Below, piece by piece: positions 8,079 through 14,686 of a DNA stretch of 35,898 nucleotides. A program made the translations under genes and the position numbers. Under the pieces are notes generated by a model. That model ran no database searches. It was not told the DNA's origin and saw nothing but the letters and a program-made list of their open reading frames with translations. Positions within the stretch are counted from its first letter, which is position 1; each line of letters opens with the position of its first letter. Origin of the DNA: Myxococcus llanfairpwllgwyngyllgogerychwyrndrobwllllantysiliogogogochensis (GTDB lineage Bacteria; Myxococcota; Myxococcia; Myxococcales; Myxococcaceae); the NCBI RefSeq assembly GCF_006636215.1, contig NZ_VIFM01000101.1:1-35898 (forward strand). Direction: 5' to 3'.

Positions 8079-8999
8079 ATGAACGCCATCTATGAGAAGT
8101 CGCTGGACCTCAACCTGCTGCGAGTCTTCGTCGTCGTGGCGGAGCTGGGCAGTGTCACGGCGGCGGCGGCGCGCCTCTATCTCACGCAGCCCGCGGTGAG
8201 CGCGGCGCTACGGCGCCTGACGTCAGCGGTGGGCTCACCGCTGTTCGTCCGGGATGGGCGCGGGCTCGTTTTGAGCGCGCGGGGGCGGCGACTGCTGGCC
8301 TCCGCGAGGCCGCACCTGGAGGCCCTGGTGGAGGCCGCGCTGGCTCCCCTGGCGTTCGACCCACGGACGAGCGAGCGAACGGTTCGCCTTGGCCTCTCCG
8401 ACGCGAGTGAGTCCTGGCTTCTGCCGCGCCTGCTCCAGGCGCTCGCGAGTGAGGCCCCTCACCTGAAGCTCGTCGTGCTTCCGGTGCAGTTCCGCACCGT
8501 GGGAGGGTTGCTGAGCGCGTCGGCGGTGGACCTGGCGGTGACGGTGGCGGATGAGCTGCCTTCGGGCATGCGGCGACTGGAGCTGTTCACCGAGCACTTC
8601 ACGTGTCTGCACGACGCGCGTCGGCTTCGCCTCGGGAAGACGCTCACGCTGGAGCGCTACCTGGCGCAGGAGCACGTCATCGTCTCGTACAACGGAGACC
8701 TGCGCGGCGTGGTGGAAGATGTGCTCGGCCACCAGCGGCGGGTGAGGGTGTCGATTCCCACGTTCCATGGCCTGGGCGCCCTCCTGGAGAACAGCACGCT
8801 CGTCGCGACCGTGCCGGGGATGGTCGCTCGGGACGTGGTGGCGCTGCGCCCGTTCCTTCGTCAGCTGAAGCCGCCCTTCACGTTGAGAGGCGCTCCCATG
8901 GAGTTGCTCTGGCGGAGCGCGTCCGAGGACGACGAGGCCATCCGCTTCGTCCACGAGCAGGTTGTCAGCGTGGTGCGGAGCCTGCGGCGCGCGTCGTGA
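8079..8999 (+). CDS. LysR-family transcriptional regulator
   Basis: The 306-residue product has the N-terminal winged helix-turn-helix of LysR proteins (LDLNLLRVFVVVAELGSVTA, then LYLTQPAVSAALRRL) followed by a periplasmic-binding-like effector domain with the conserved segment around LDLAVTVADELPSGM-like residues. The effector domain resembles NodD/PcpR-type members more than CbbR-type, but the ligand is unknown. The gene is divergent from the aldo/keto reductase, the classic layout for a LysR regulator and its target. The ATG at 8079 is the first good start; there is no strong ribosome site, which fits low expression. Confidence 0.9.
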   Translation: MNAIYEKSLDLNLLRVFVVVAELGSVTAAAARLYLTQPAVSAALRRLTSAVGSPLFVRDGRGLVLSARGRRLLASARPHLEALVEAALAPLAFDPRTSERTVRLGLSDASESWLLPRLLQALASEAPHLKLVVLPVQFRTVGGLLSASAVDLAVTVADELPSGMRRLELFTEHFTCLHDARRLRLGKTLTLERYLAQEHVIVSYNGDLRGVVEDVLGHQRRVRVSIPTFHGLGALLENSTLVATVPGMVARDVVALRPFLRQLKPPFTLRGAPMELLWRSASEDDEAIRFVHEQVVSVVRSLRRAS

Positions 9000-9011
9000 G
9001 GGGTTTCTGGT

Positions 9012-9659
9012 ATGACTCCGCAGCGCCTCATGTCTCCCTATCGCCTGGTCATCTTCGACTTCGACGGCACCCTGGCGGACTCCCTGCCGTGGTTCCGTTC
9101 CGTCTTCAACGACATGGCCGACCGCTTCGGCTTCTCACGGCTGACGCCGACGGAGTTCGAGGCGATGCGAGGCATGTCCGGACGCGAAATCATGGCGCAC
9201 ACGAAGGTGCCCATGTGGCGGCTGCCCGCCATCGTCAGCTACATGCGCAAGCAGAAGCTGTCCGCCGCCGCCTCCACGCCCTTGTTCCCGGGCGTGCCGG
9301 AGTTGCTCGCGGAGCTGAAGGACGCCGGGGTGACGGTGGCCATCATCAGCTCGGACAGCGAGGTGTCGGTGCGCTCGGTGCTGGGCCCCGTCGTCGACTC
9401 GGTGACGCACTTTGACTGTGGCGCCGCCATCTTCGGAAAGGCCGCGAAGTTCCGACGCATGCTCAAGCGCGCCGGGGTGACGACGACCGAGGCCCTGTCG
9501 GTGGGCGACGAGATTCGCGATATCGAGGCGGCGCGAGAGGCGAGCATCCCCGCCGCCGCCGTGGGATGGGGCTACACGCTGGCGGACGCACTGGCGCGCC
9601 ATGCTCCCGCGCACCTGTTCCACTCCATGGCGGAGTTGAAGGCGGCGCTGCTGCCCTGA
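9012..9659 (+). CDS. HAD-superfamily phosphatase (phosphoglycolate phosphatase-like)
   Basis: A 215-residue HAD hydrolase: motif I FDFDGTLADS (Asp16 nucleophile, Asp18 acid/base), motif II IISSDS, a Lys in KAAKF for motif III and VGDEIRDIEAA for motif IV. A small helical cap lies between motifs I and II, as in Gph/PGMB-type enzymes, so it should dephosphorylate a small phosphometabolite in the cytoplasm. GAGGGG overlaps the end of the LysR gene, 12 bases away, and sets the start at 9012; a second ATG at 9030 is possible. It may be co-transcribed with the LysR gene. Substrate cannot be named. Confidence 0.88.
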   Translation: MTPQRLMSPYRLVIFDFDGTLADSLPWFRSVFNDMADRFGFSRLTPTEFEAMRGMSGREIMAHTKVPMWRLPAIVSYMRKQKLSAAASTPLFPGVPELLAELKDAGVTVAIISSDSEVSVRSVLGPVVDSVTHFDCGAAIFGKAAKFRRMLKRAGVTTTEALSVGDEIRDIEAAREASIPAAAVGWGYTLADALARHAPAHLFHSMAELKAALLP

Positions 9660-9662
9660 GCA

Positions 9663-9691
9663 CCCAGGCGCCTCGGTGTGACGCGCCTGGG
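9663..9691 (+). terminator. Stem-loop after HAD gene
   Basis: CCCAGGCGC and GCGCCTGGG form a perfect 9-bp stem around an 11-base loop, starting four bases after the HAD stop codon. There is no clear U-tract, as is common in very GC-rich genomes. It sits between two convergent genes. Confidence 0.6.
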
Positions 9692-9716
9692 AGTCCGTCG
9701 AACGGGGGGCCTCGGG

Positions 9717-9752
9717 CGCGAATGGGAGGCCCTGGAGGCAGACCCATTCGCG
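9717..9752 (-). terminator. Stem-loop after rpsD paralogue
   Basis: CGCGAATGGG and CCCATTCGCG form a perfect 10-bp stem with a 16-base loop, about 22 bases beyond the rpsD stop on the minus strand. Together with the stem at 9663-9691 it separates the two convergent units. Confidence 0.6.
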
Positions 9753-9774
9753 GTGATTCCGAGTGCCCGCCGCG

Positions 9775-10407
9775 TCAGCTGCGCTGCGCGTAGTACTCGA
9801 CGATGAACGGCTCGTTCACGTCGACGGGAATCTCCTCCCGCTCCGGGGTGCGCACGAAGCGCAGGCCCTCTCCGTCACCGAGCACCTGCACGTACGGCGG
9901 TACGGAGCGCCCCTTCATCCGCTCGAAGGACTCGCGGACGATGAGCAGCTTCAGGTGGGCGGGGAGGTAACGAATCTCGCTGCCCGGCTTGACGCGGAAG
10001 CTGGGGATGTCCGTGGCGGCGCCATTCACCTGGAAGTACCCGTGGCGGACGAACTGGCGCGCCTGGCGGATGCTCGTGGCCAGCCCCGCGCGCAACACCA
10101 GCGCGTCCAGGCGGCTCTCCAGCAACTGCAACAACACCGTGCCCGTGTTGCCCGGCGAGCGACGCGCTTCCATGAACGCTCGGCGGCACTGCTTCTCCAG
10201 CAGGCCGTAGTACAGCTTCAGCTTCTGCTTCTCCCGCAGCCGCCGGGAGAAGTCGCTGTTGCCCATGCGCGCCGTGGCGCCGTGCTGGCCGGGCGGATAG
10301 GGACGCCGCAGCACCGGGTCCTTGTCCGGGTCCTTCGCGGTGATTCGCGAGAGCGGAATCCCCAGTCGCCGGCACATCTTGCCCCTCGGTCCCAGATCAC
10401 GTGCCAC
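9775..10407 (-). CDS. rpsD: 30S ribosomal protein S4, stand-alone paralogue without zinc ribbon
   Basis: The 210-residue product matches S4 throughout: RRPYPPGQHG, REKQKLKLYYGLLEKQ, GNTGTVLLQLLESRLD and the S4 RNA-binding fold in SIRQARQFVRHGYFQVNG. S4 nucleates 30S assembly on 16S rRNA. Zinc-binding S4 proteins have four Cys near residues 9, 12, 26 and 31; here only Cys12 remains and Gly9 replaces the first, so this is a C-minus form. It is alone, not in an rpsM-rpsK-rpoA cluster, which suggests a second copy elsewhere. The start is a GTG with GGAGG eight bases upstream. A Fur/Zur-like operator lies 44-64 bases upstream, suggesting induction under metal limitation. Confidence 0.93.
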   Translation of the reverse strand: MARDLGPRGKMCRRLGIPLSRITAKDPDKDPVLRRPYPPGQHGATARMGNSDFSRRLREKQKLKLYYGLLEKQCRRAFMEARRSPGNTGTVLLQLLESRLDALVLRAGLATSIRQARQFVRHGYFQVNGAATDIPSFRVKPGSEIRYLPAHLKLLIVRESFERMKGRSVPPYVQVLGDGEGLRFVRTPEREEIPVDVNEPFIVEYYAQRS

Positions 10408-10450
10408 GTCTCGTCCCTCCGTATCCGGCTCGATGCTGTCGAGCTCAGTT

Positions 10451-10471
10451 GATTTTGATAATCAGTATCAA
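10451..10471 (-). promoter_or_regulatory. Fur/Zur-like operator upstream of rpsD
   Basis: GATTTTGATAATCAGTATC (10451-10469) agrees at 16 of 19 positions with the classical Fur box, and TTGATA-N5-TATCAA (10455-10471) is a perfect dyad. Further TATCAA and GATCAG half-sites follow to 10483. This is the most AT-rich spot in the neighbourhood. The downstream gene is a zinc-free S4, so Zur is the more logical regulator, but the sequence cannot tell Fur from Zur. Confidence 0.6.
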
Positions 10472-10485
10472 TATCAAGATCAGTA

Positions 10486-10907
10486 CCGTGAATACGGGCC
10501 TCGGGTCAAGCCGCACCGTGCGAGTTGGGGGTGAGGGGCGCTCACGGACGGTGTCGTCCGGGCGTCGCGGGTGAGGGGGACACCGGGGTCGGCGAGGCTC
10601 GGACGCAGGCCGATGAGCGCGGAGGTGGAGGTCTCTACGAGGCGCGACTTCGGGAGTCAGGTGAGGGTTTGCGAGGCGCCCGGCCGGTGCAAACCCAGGC
10701 ATGGCGCGCCAATCGACCAGCGCCTTGCGAACGCTCTGGGCGTGGTCAAGCGAGACACCTGTTGGTTCTCGGTGCCTGGAAGATGAGAGCCGATGCTGGC
10801 GAATCGTGTCGCCGGTGCGTTGCATTCCGCGAGGGCGGTCCGCGCTGTGAGTCGTTGAGGGACGGCGATAGAGTCCTTGTCCTCCTCTCATCGGAGTCTC
10901 TCACGTC
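10486..10907. other. Intergenic region, no supported gene
   Basis: About 420 bases between the rpsD operator and the next gene. Small open frames occur on both strands but have no recognisable signature or ribosome site. It should hold the promoter of the rightward gene at 10908; no clear -10/-35 pair was seen. Confidence 0.4.
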
Positions 10908-11512
10908 ATGACTGTCTTCAAGCAGATTGCCTTTGCGTGTGCCGCAGTGTCCCTTGTTGTCTGTGGTGGACTTCCCGAAGGGGAGGCTCCCAGGAGACGC
11001 TGGACGCGCAGCAGGCCGCGCTGACCACCAGCTCCTTCGGCGGCTGTTTGTTCACCCTCTCCTCGGCCGTGATTCCCGTGGAGCTTCCTCCGCGCCATGC
11101 CATCACCCTGACGCGCAATGCCTCGGGGACGTGTCCGTATCCCGCGGCCAGAGTGGAGTTGGGCCGCTCCTACAACACTCCACACATCGCTGCGCTCGGC
11201 ACCAGCGTGGGCCTGACCACGGCCTTCTCGTACAAGCAGTCCCCGAGCGGCAGTGCCAACACCCAGTGCAAGGTCAATCACATCGACGCGGCCACGCTCA
11301 CGAAGCTGCGTGACACGAACATCGTGGTGAACTTCGGCGCCGGAAACGTCCCCGTCTGCAACCTGGACCAGACGGACGCTGGCACAACGCTGGTCGTCTA
11401 CGGCACGAAGACGGGCCCGCTCCCCGGCGAGACGGGGAGTGGCGGCAACTACGTGGCCACGGATTACAACGTCTTCACCAGCACCACGGCGCCTGTTTAT
11501 TACGCCTACTGA
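10908..11512 (+). pseudogene. Secreted/lipoprotein gene split by an apparent one-base frameshift
   Basis: From the ATG at 10908 one frame encodes a good export signal (MTVFKQIAFACAAVSLVVCG, then GLPEGE) but stops at 11024 after 38 codons. The mature part, about 175 residues from SQETLDAQQAALTT to VYYAY, continues in the -1 frame to 11512. Adding one G to the GGGG run at 10980-10983 joins the two into a single protein with the signal directly before the mature part. So this is a recent deletion, a sequencing error, or a slippage site. The lipobox has Val at -1, which is atypical. The mature part is Thr/Ser/Gly-rich with few Cys and matches no family I recognise. A strong stem-loop follows, supporting a real gene. 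Confidence 0.65.
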
Positions 11513-11524
11513 GAGGACTCGAGT

Positions 11525-11548
11525 CCCGCGGAGGCGCTGCTCCGCGGG
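11525..11548 (+). terminator. Stem-loop after the frameshifted gene
   Basis: CCCGCGGAG and CTCCGCGGG form a perfect 9-bp stem with a 6-base loop, 12 bases after the stop codon at 11512. Confidence 0.65.
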
Positions 11549-11599
11549 CCGTCGGACTTCATCTCCCGGTGTCCCGAGTGCTCCGCGCCCGCCTCAAGG

Positions 11600-11752
11600 T
11601 CAGGTGCCGCTCTTGTCGAACATGGCAGTGAAGGAAGCGCCGTTGTTGTAGACCCGCGGCTTCTTCAGCCAGTAGCGCGCCGTCACTTCCGCCACTGCCC
11701 GCGCTTTCGACAGCCCATGCCAGCACACGCCGGCCGAAGTGGTAGGATTCAC
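11600..11752 (-). other. Possible gene remnant or small ORF
   Basis: Fifty codons from a GTG to a stop on the minus strand, ending YWLKKPRVYNNGASF-TAMFDKSGT. The composition and the G/C preference at third positions look like coding DNA, but there is no ribosome site and no upstream continuation in the same frame with similar quality. I read it as the 3' end of a decayed gene; a real small protein is the alternative. Function unknown. Confidence 0.25.
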
Positions 11753-11785
11753 GCGACGTATCGACCTCAAGCCAGGAGATTGTCG

Positions 11786-12187
11786 ATGAAGCCGAGCATC
11801 CTTGTCGGAGGACTGTGGGCCCTGTGCGTGCTGGTGGGCTGTGGTGGCGCGGAACAGGAGCCTTTCGAGCAGACGGTGTCGGAGCAGGCCGTGACGTGCC
11901 AGCAGGCCTGTCAGTCCGAGTACCTTGCCTGCATGCGGGAGAACGCCGGAAGCGGCCCGGGCAAGGCGCTGTGTGCCCAATCCCTCACGTGGTGTCGCGC
12001 GGCTTGTCCCCCGGCGCTCGGGGCCGAAGCGACGGTGTCCGAGAAGCCCGCTCACCTGCTGCCGCCATGCGCGTCGTATGAAAGCTTTCTGTGCTCGGGG
12101 GCCTCCAGCGAGGTCGTCTGCTACCACGACAACGGGCAGTTGGGTGGCTGTACCTGCTCGGAAGAACTCATCTGGAGTTGCTACTGA
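11786..12187 (+). CDS. Small Cys-rich lipoprotein
   Basis: A 133-residue protein with a lipoprotein signal peptide: hydrophobic stretch followed by LVGC with the lipidated Cys at 19. The mature part has about 12 further Cys in pairs (CQQACQSEYLAC, LCAQSLTWCRAAC and a C-terminal CYHDNGQLGGCTC), so it is likely disulfide-bonded in the periplasm or on the outer membrane. AGGAGA lies at the right distance from the ATG at 11786; the upstream in-frame ATG at 11717 lacks this and would spoil the signal. Short myxobacterial lipoproteins with paired Cys of this sort are common but uncharacterised. Function unknown. Confidence 0.75.
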   Translation: MKPSILVGGLWALCVLVGCGGAEQEPFEQTVSEQAVTCQQACQSEYLACMRENAGSGPGKALCAQSLTWCRAACPPALGAEATVSEKPAHLLPPCASYESFLCSGASSEVVCYHDNGQLGGCTCSEELIWSCY

Positions 12188-12202
12188 GGGGCTCGCCTCT
12201 CT

Positions 12203-12400
12203 TCAGCCCGTGGGGCGGAGCACTCCACTGTCGTTGGCGTCCTCCTCCGCATGGAACCCGATGAGGCAGTTCGCGATGACCTGAAGCAGCTCGCGGTCCG
12301 CGTGAGGATGACGACGGGCGGCGAGCCAGCCGTCTTTCGTCCAGGCCACCCGGGCAAGATACGGCTCGGGCGGGATGCGCCCGTGTCGCAAGCGCGTCAT
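12203..12400 (-). CDS. Doubtful small protein or gene remnant
   Basis: From the ATG at 12400 the frame gives 65 residues (MTRLRHGRIPPEPYLARVAW at the start, LLQVIANCLIGFHAEEDAND later). About four of five codons end in G or C and the residues are less Arg/Pro-dominated than typical antisense frames, so it may be coding or recently decayed. The frame continues upstream to 12529 without a better start. No ribosome site is visible and no family is recognised. Confidence 0.3.
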   Translation of the reverse strand: MTRLRHGRIPPEPYLARVAWTKDGWLAARRHPHADRELLQVIANCLIGFHAEEDANDSGVLRPTG

Positions 12401-12520
12401 CGCGAAGGTGATGGGCGAGCAGCGCCGGGCCGGAGAGAAGCGGCGGGTCCTCTCGATGACAGTTCCCACGAGATGCGAGGCCCGGTGGGCGCGGCGCGCT
12501 CCGACTTTCTGTTTGGATTC

Positions 12521-12540
12521 GACTCCCACCCCTGGGAGTC
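12521..12540 (+). promoter_or_regulatory. Stem-loop covering the ribosome site of the haem lipoprotein gene
   Basis: GACTCCC and GGGAGTC form a perfect 7-bp stem around ACCCCT. The right arm contains GGGAG, the apparent Shine-Dalgarno sequence, and ends three bases before the ATG at 12544. The structure would hide the ribosome site, so translation may depend on opening it. Confidence 0.5.
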
Positions 12541-12543
12541 CCC

Positions 12544-14496
12544 ATGCGAACGTGTCGTGCAGCCGAGTCTGCCGTCGCCGGAGTATTGCTCGTCGTCTCC
12601 ACCTTGTTCCTGGGCTGCACGGGAGGAGAGGCTGACGAGCCTCCCGAGCCGCTCGACGGTGTCGTCCTGGCGCGACAGGGGCAGGGGTTGGTGGACGGCA
12701 GCAACATCACCGAGTACGCCGCATCGTGTCGCGCGGAGCTGGGGCGGCTGACGGACGCCACGTTCAACTGCCGGGACGGGACGCTGCTGCACACCACCAA
12801 CACGCCAGACGGCATGACCTGTGACAAGCCGGTGTGGCTGGACCTTGGCGGCAAGTACTGCGTCGACAATGCACGCCTCTTGAAGCTCAAGACGAGCAAC
12901 CCGAACACGGAGGCGCGCGTCATCTGCCGCCGCTACAAGGCGGGGCTGGATACGTCGGAGAGCTTTCAGGATGTCGCCATCGTCGTCGCCAACAAGACGT
13001 CGGGGGCGACATGCTACTTCCAGGCCTTGAGCGGCAGCGGCGCGGACCTCAATGGCAAGAATGTGCCCAATCCGATGGCGGACCCCGCTTCCGCGGATGC
13101 GGCGGAGCGCGCCGCCGCCACGGCGGCCAGGGCGTTCTACATCAGCCCTCAACGGCTCCGGGACAACTCCAGCCTGCACTGCTCCAAGTGCCATGACAGT
13201 GACCCCTGGATGCACTCGCCCTACATCGACCAGGTGGCGGCGACCGTGGATGGGTTGCCCGCGGGATTCAAGAAGGGGAAGTACAAGCTCGTCGAGGAGG
13301 CCTATCTCACGAACGCAGGGCGTGGGTGGCCCAAGCCGGAGACGGTCACCACCGCTCAAGTGAAGGACGGTGATGGGAATGTCGGCAATCAGGAGTGCAC
13401 CACCTGTCACCGCATCGGCACCAAGAACACGTGCGCGGACTGGTTCCCCAGGTCCGTCGACAAGGCCGCCATCCCCGGACGCAACGCGGCGAACGGCGTG
13501 TGGCCGAAGAGCCACTGGATGCCGGAAGTGCTTCCCGCCACGAAGGCCGAATTCCATACGCTCTATGACAACCACATCAAGGCGCTCGAGTGCTGCTGCA
13601 CCACGCCGTGGAAGCTGGGCTGCACCACCTTCACCGACCTGACGGACCTGACCAAGAAGCGTCAAGGAACAGGCGCGGTGGATTTCAAGCCCGGTGCGCA
13701 GAAGTGTGTGGATGGCACGACGGGGGTGGTGGCGCTCGGCGTCAGCATCGCTCCCATTGTTGTCGCGGCGCGAGGCTCCGGAGAGAACTCCTGCACCTCA
13801 CCCCTCACGGCGCCGCTCTGTGCGAGCTTCACCATCGAGCGCACCGATTTGGAAGGCACCACCACCACGCTCACCGAAGGGCCCAACGGCGCCCCGTTGA
13901 TGGCCTGCGCCAGTCATCCCCAGTCGCCCTATCCAGGGCCTCACGAGTCATTCCTCCCTCTGGAGCCAGGCGACCTGGTGACGCTCTCCACGCCGCAGCG
14001 GTATGCCTTCGCGGACAACCATGACCTGCTCGAGTTCGTGGGGTGGCAGGTTTCGGAAAACTGCCCCTGTGCGAATGGTGGCAGCACGACGTGTCAGTTC
14101 CGCACTCGCGGCAGCCGCCACTGGTACGGAACGGATCCCGAATTGCCAGAGGTGACGTACGAGGGCGACCCGGAGGGCTTTCATTGCCAGGCGCTCTACC
14201 AGCGCACGGAGGTCTGTCGAACTCCCGACGCGGGCGTGGATGCCGGCACGGACGCGGGCGTGGATGCCGGATACGACGGGGGCCCAGGTGACGCGGGTTG
14301 GGATGGCGGCGTGCTCGACGCGGGAATCGCTGACGCGAGTGTCGACGCGGGAGTGGCCGACGCGGGAATCACTGACGCGGGGGTGAAGCGCTGTGATGGC
14401 GGAGTGAGCGTCCGTGTGCCTGTCGGCGAGGGCGGCCCCACTCCCGTCGAGGACTGCGAGGTGACCGAGCAACCCGAGGAGCCCGAGGAGCCTTGA
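12544..14496 (+). CDS. Large lipoprotein with two CXXCH haem motifs and Asp-Ala-Gly linker
   Basis: A 650-residue protein with a lipoprotein signal (LFLGC, Cys25). The N-terminal third has the pattern EYAASC...FNCRDGT...CDKP...ICRRY with paired Cys. CSKCH at 213-217, followed by DSDPWMHSPYI, and CTTCH at 285-289 are haem c attachment motifs, so it is probably a diheme c-type cytochrome-like protein at the cell surface or in the periplasm. The C-terminal ~75 residues before the end repeat Asp-Ala-Gly (DAGVDAGTDAGVDAG), then finish with TEQPEEPEEP. Related proteins with the EYAASC/CHDxxPW pattern occur in myxobacteria, from memory; none has a role I can name. The start has GGGAG inside a hairpin. 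The 3' end exists again as a fossil at 17169-17350. Confidence 0.78.
   Translation: MRTCRAAESAVAGVLLVVSTLFLGCTGGEADEPPEPLDGVVLARQGQGLVDGSNITEYAASCRAELGRLTDATFNCRDGTLLHTTNTPDGMTCDKPVWLDLGGKYCVDNARLLKLKTSNPNTEARVICRRYKAGLDTSESFQDVAIVVANKTSGATCYFQALSGSGADLNGKNVPNPMADPASADAAERAAATAARAFYISPQRLRDNSSLHCSKCHDSDPWMHSPYIDQVAATVDGLPAGFKKGKYKLVEEAYLTNAGRGWPKPETVTTAQVKDGDGNVGNQECTTCHRIGTKNTCADWFPRSVDKAAIPGRNAANGVWPKSHWMPEVLPATKAEFHTLYDNHIKALECCCTTPWKLGCTTFTDLTDLTKKRQGTGAVDFKPGAQKCVDGTTGVVALGVSIAPIVVAARGSGENSCTSPLTAPLCASFTIERTDLEGTTTTLTEGPNGAPLMACASHPQSPYPGPHESFLPLEPGDLVTLSTPQRYAFADNHDLLEFVGWQVSENCPCANGGSTTCQFRTRGSRHWYGTDPELPEVTYEGDPEGFHCQALYQRTEVCRTPDAGVDAGTDAGVDAGYDGGPGDAGWDGGVLDAGIADASVDAGVADAGITDAGVKRCDGGVSVRVPVGEGGPTPVEDCEVTEQPEEPEEP
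14227..14395 (+). repeat. Asp-Ala-Gly codon repeat region
   Basis: A GAC/GAT-GCG/GCC-GGC series in the haem lipoprotein gene. It includes an exact 20-base repeat (GACGCGGGCGTGGATGCCGG) at 14227-14246 and 14251-14270, then degenerate copies. The whole region is flanked by ACTCCCG at 14221-14227 and 14440-14446. Confidence 0.85.
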
Positions 14497-14590
14497 GCCA
14501 GGGCCTGTCTGAATGAGCCCACGGGCCGGTGCGCACGCCGCATGGCACCGGTCCGATGGTCCTTGGGGGGCCTCGTTGGACCTCGTCTGG

Positions 14591-14610
14591 AGTCCCCTAC
14601 CGAGGGGACT
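14591..14610. terminator. Stem-loop between convergent genes (first)
   Basis: AGTCCCCT and AGGGGACT form a perfect 8-bp stem with an ACCG loop, about 95 bases after the haem lipoprotein stop. It works equally on both strands. Confidence 0.55.
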
Positions 14611-14631
14611 GCGCCAGTCGCCCTGAACCGC

Positions 14632-14678
14632 GACGCCCTCCAGCGTCCCGTGATGCCTCACGGGGGCTGGAGGGCGTC
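14632..14678. terminator. Long two-part stem-loop between convergent genes (second)
   Basis: Outer arms at 14632-14644 and 14666-14678 pair perfectly over 13 bp (GACGCCCTCCAGC with its complement). Inside, CCCGTGA and TCACGGG pair over 7 bp around TGCC, with only GT and one G unpaired between stems. It ends 8 bases before the stop of the minus-strand gene, so it is a likely bidirectional terminator. Confidence 0.75.
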
Positions 14679-14686
14679 ACGTCCTG

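Larger units (their letters stand above)
12188..12543. other. Gap between two lipoprotein genes
   Basis: 356 bases without a secure gene. It contains a weak minus-strand open frame (12203-12400) and, at its right end, a stem-loop that covers the ribosome site of the next gene. No promoter hexamers were convincing. Confidence 0.35.

Noticed and set aside
10445..10891. Minus-strand frame covering the rpsD operator region
   Set aside because: Its end runs through the AT-rich operator and the rest has no coding character.
14227..14395. Possible CRISPR-like repeat
   Set aside because: The repeats are in-frame Asp-Ala-Gly codons inside a gene, with no spacers of regular length.
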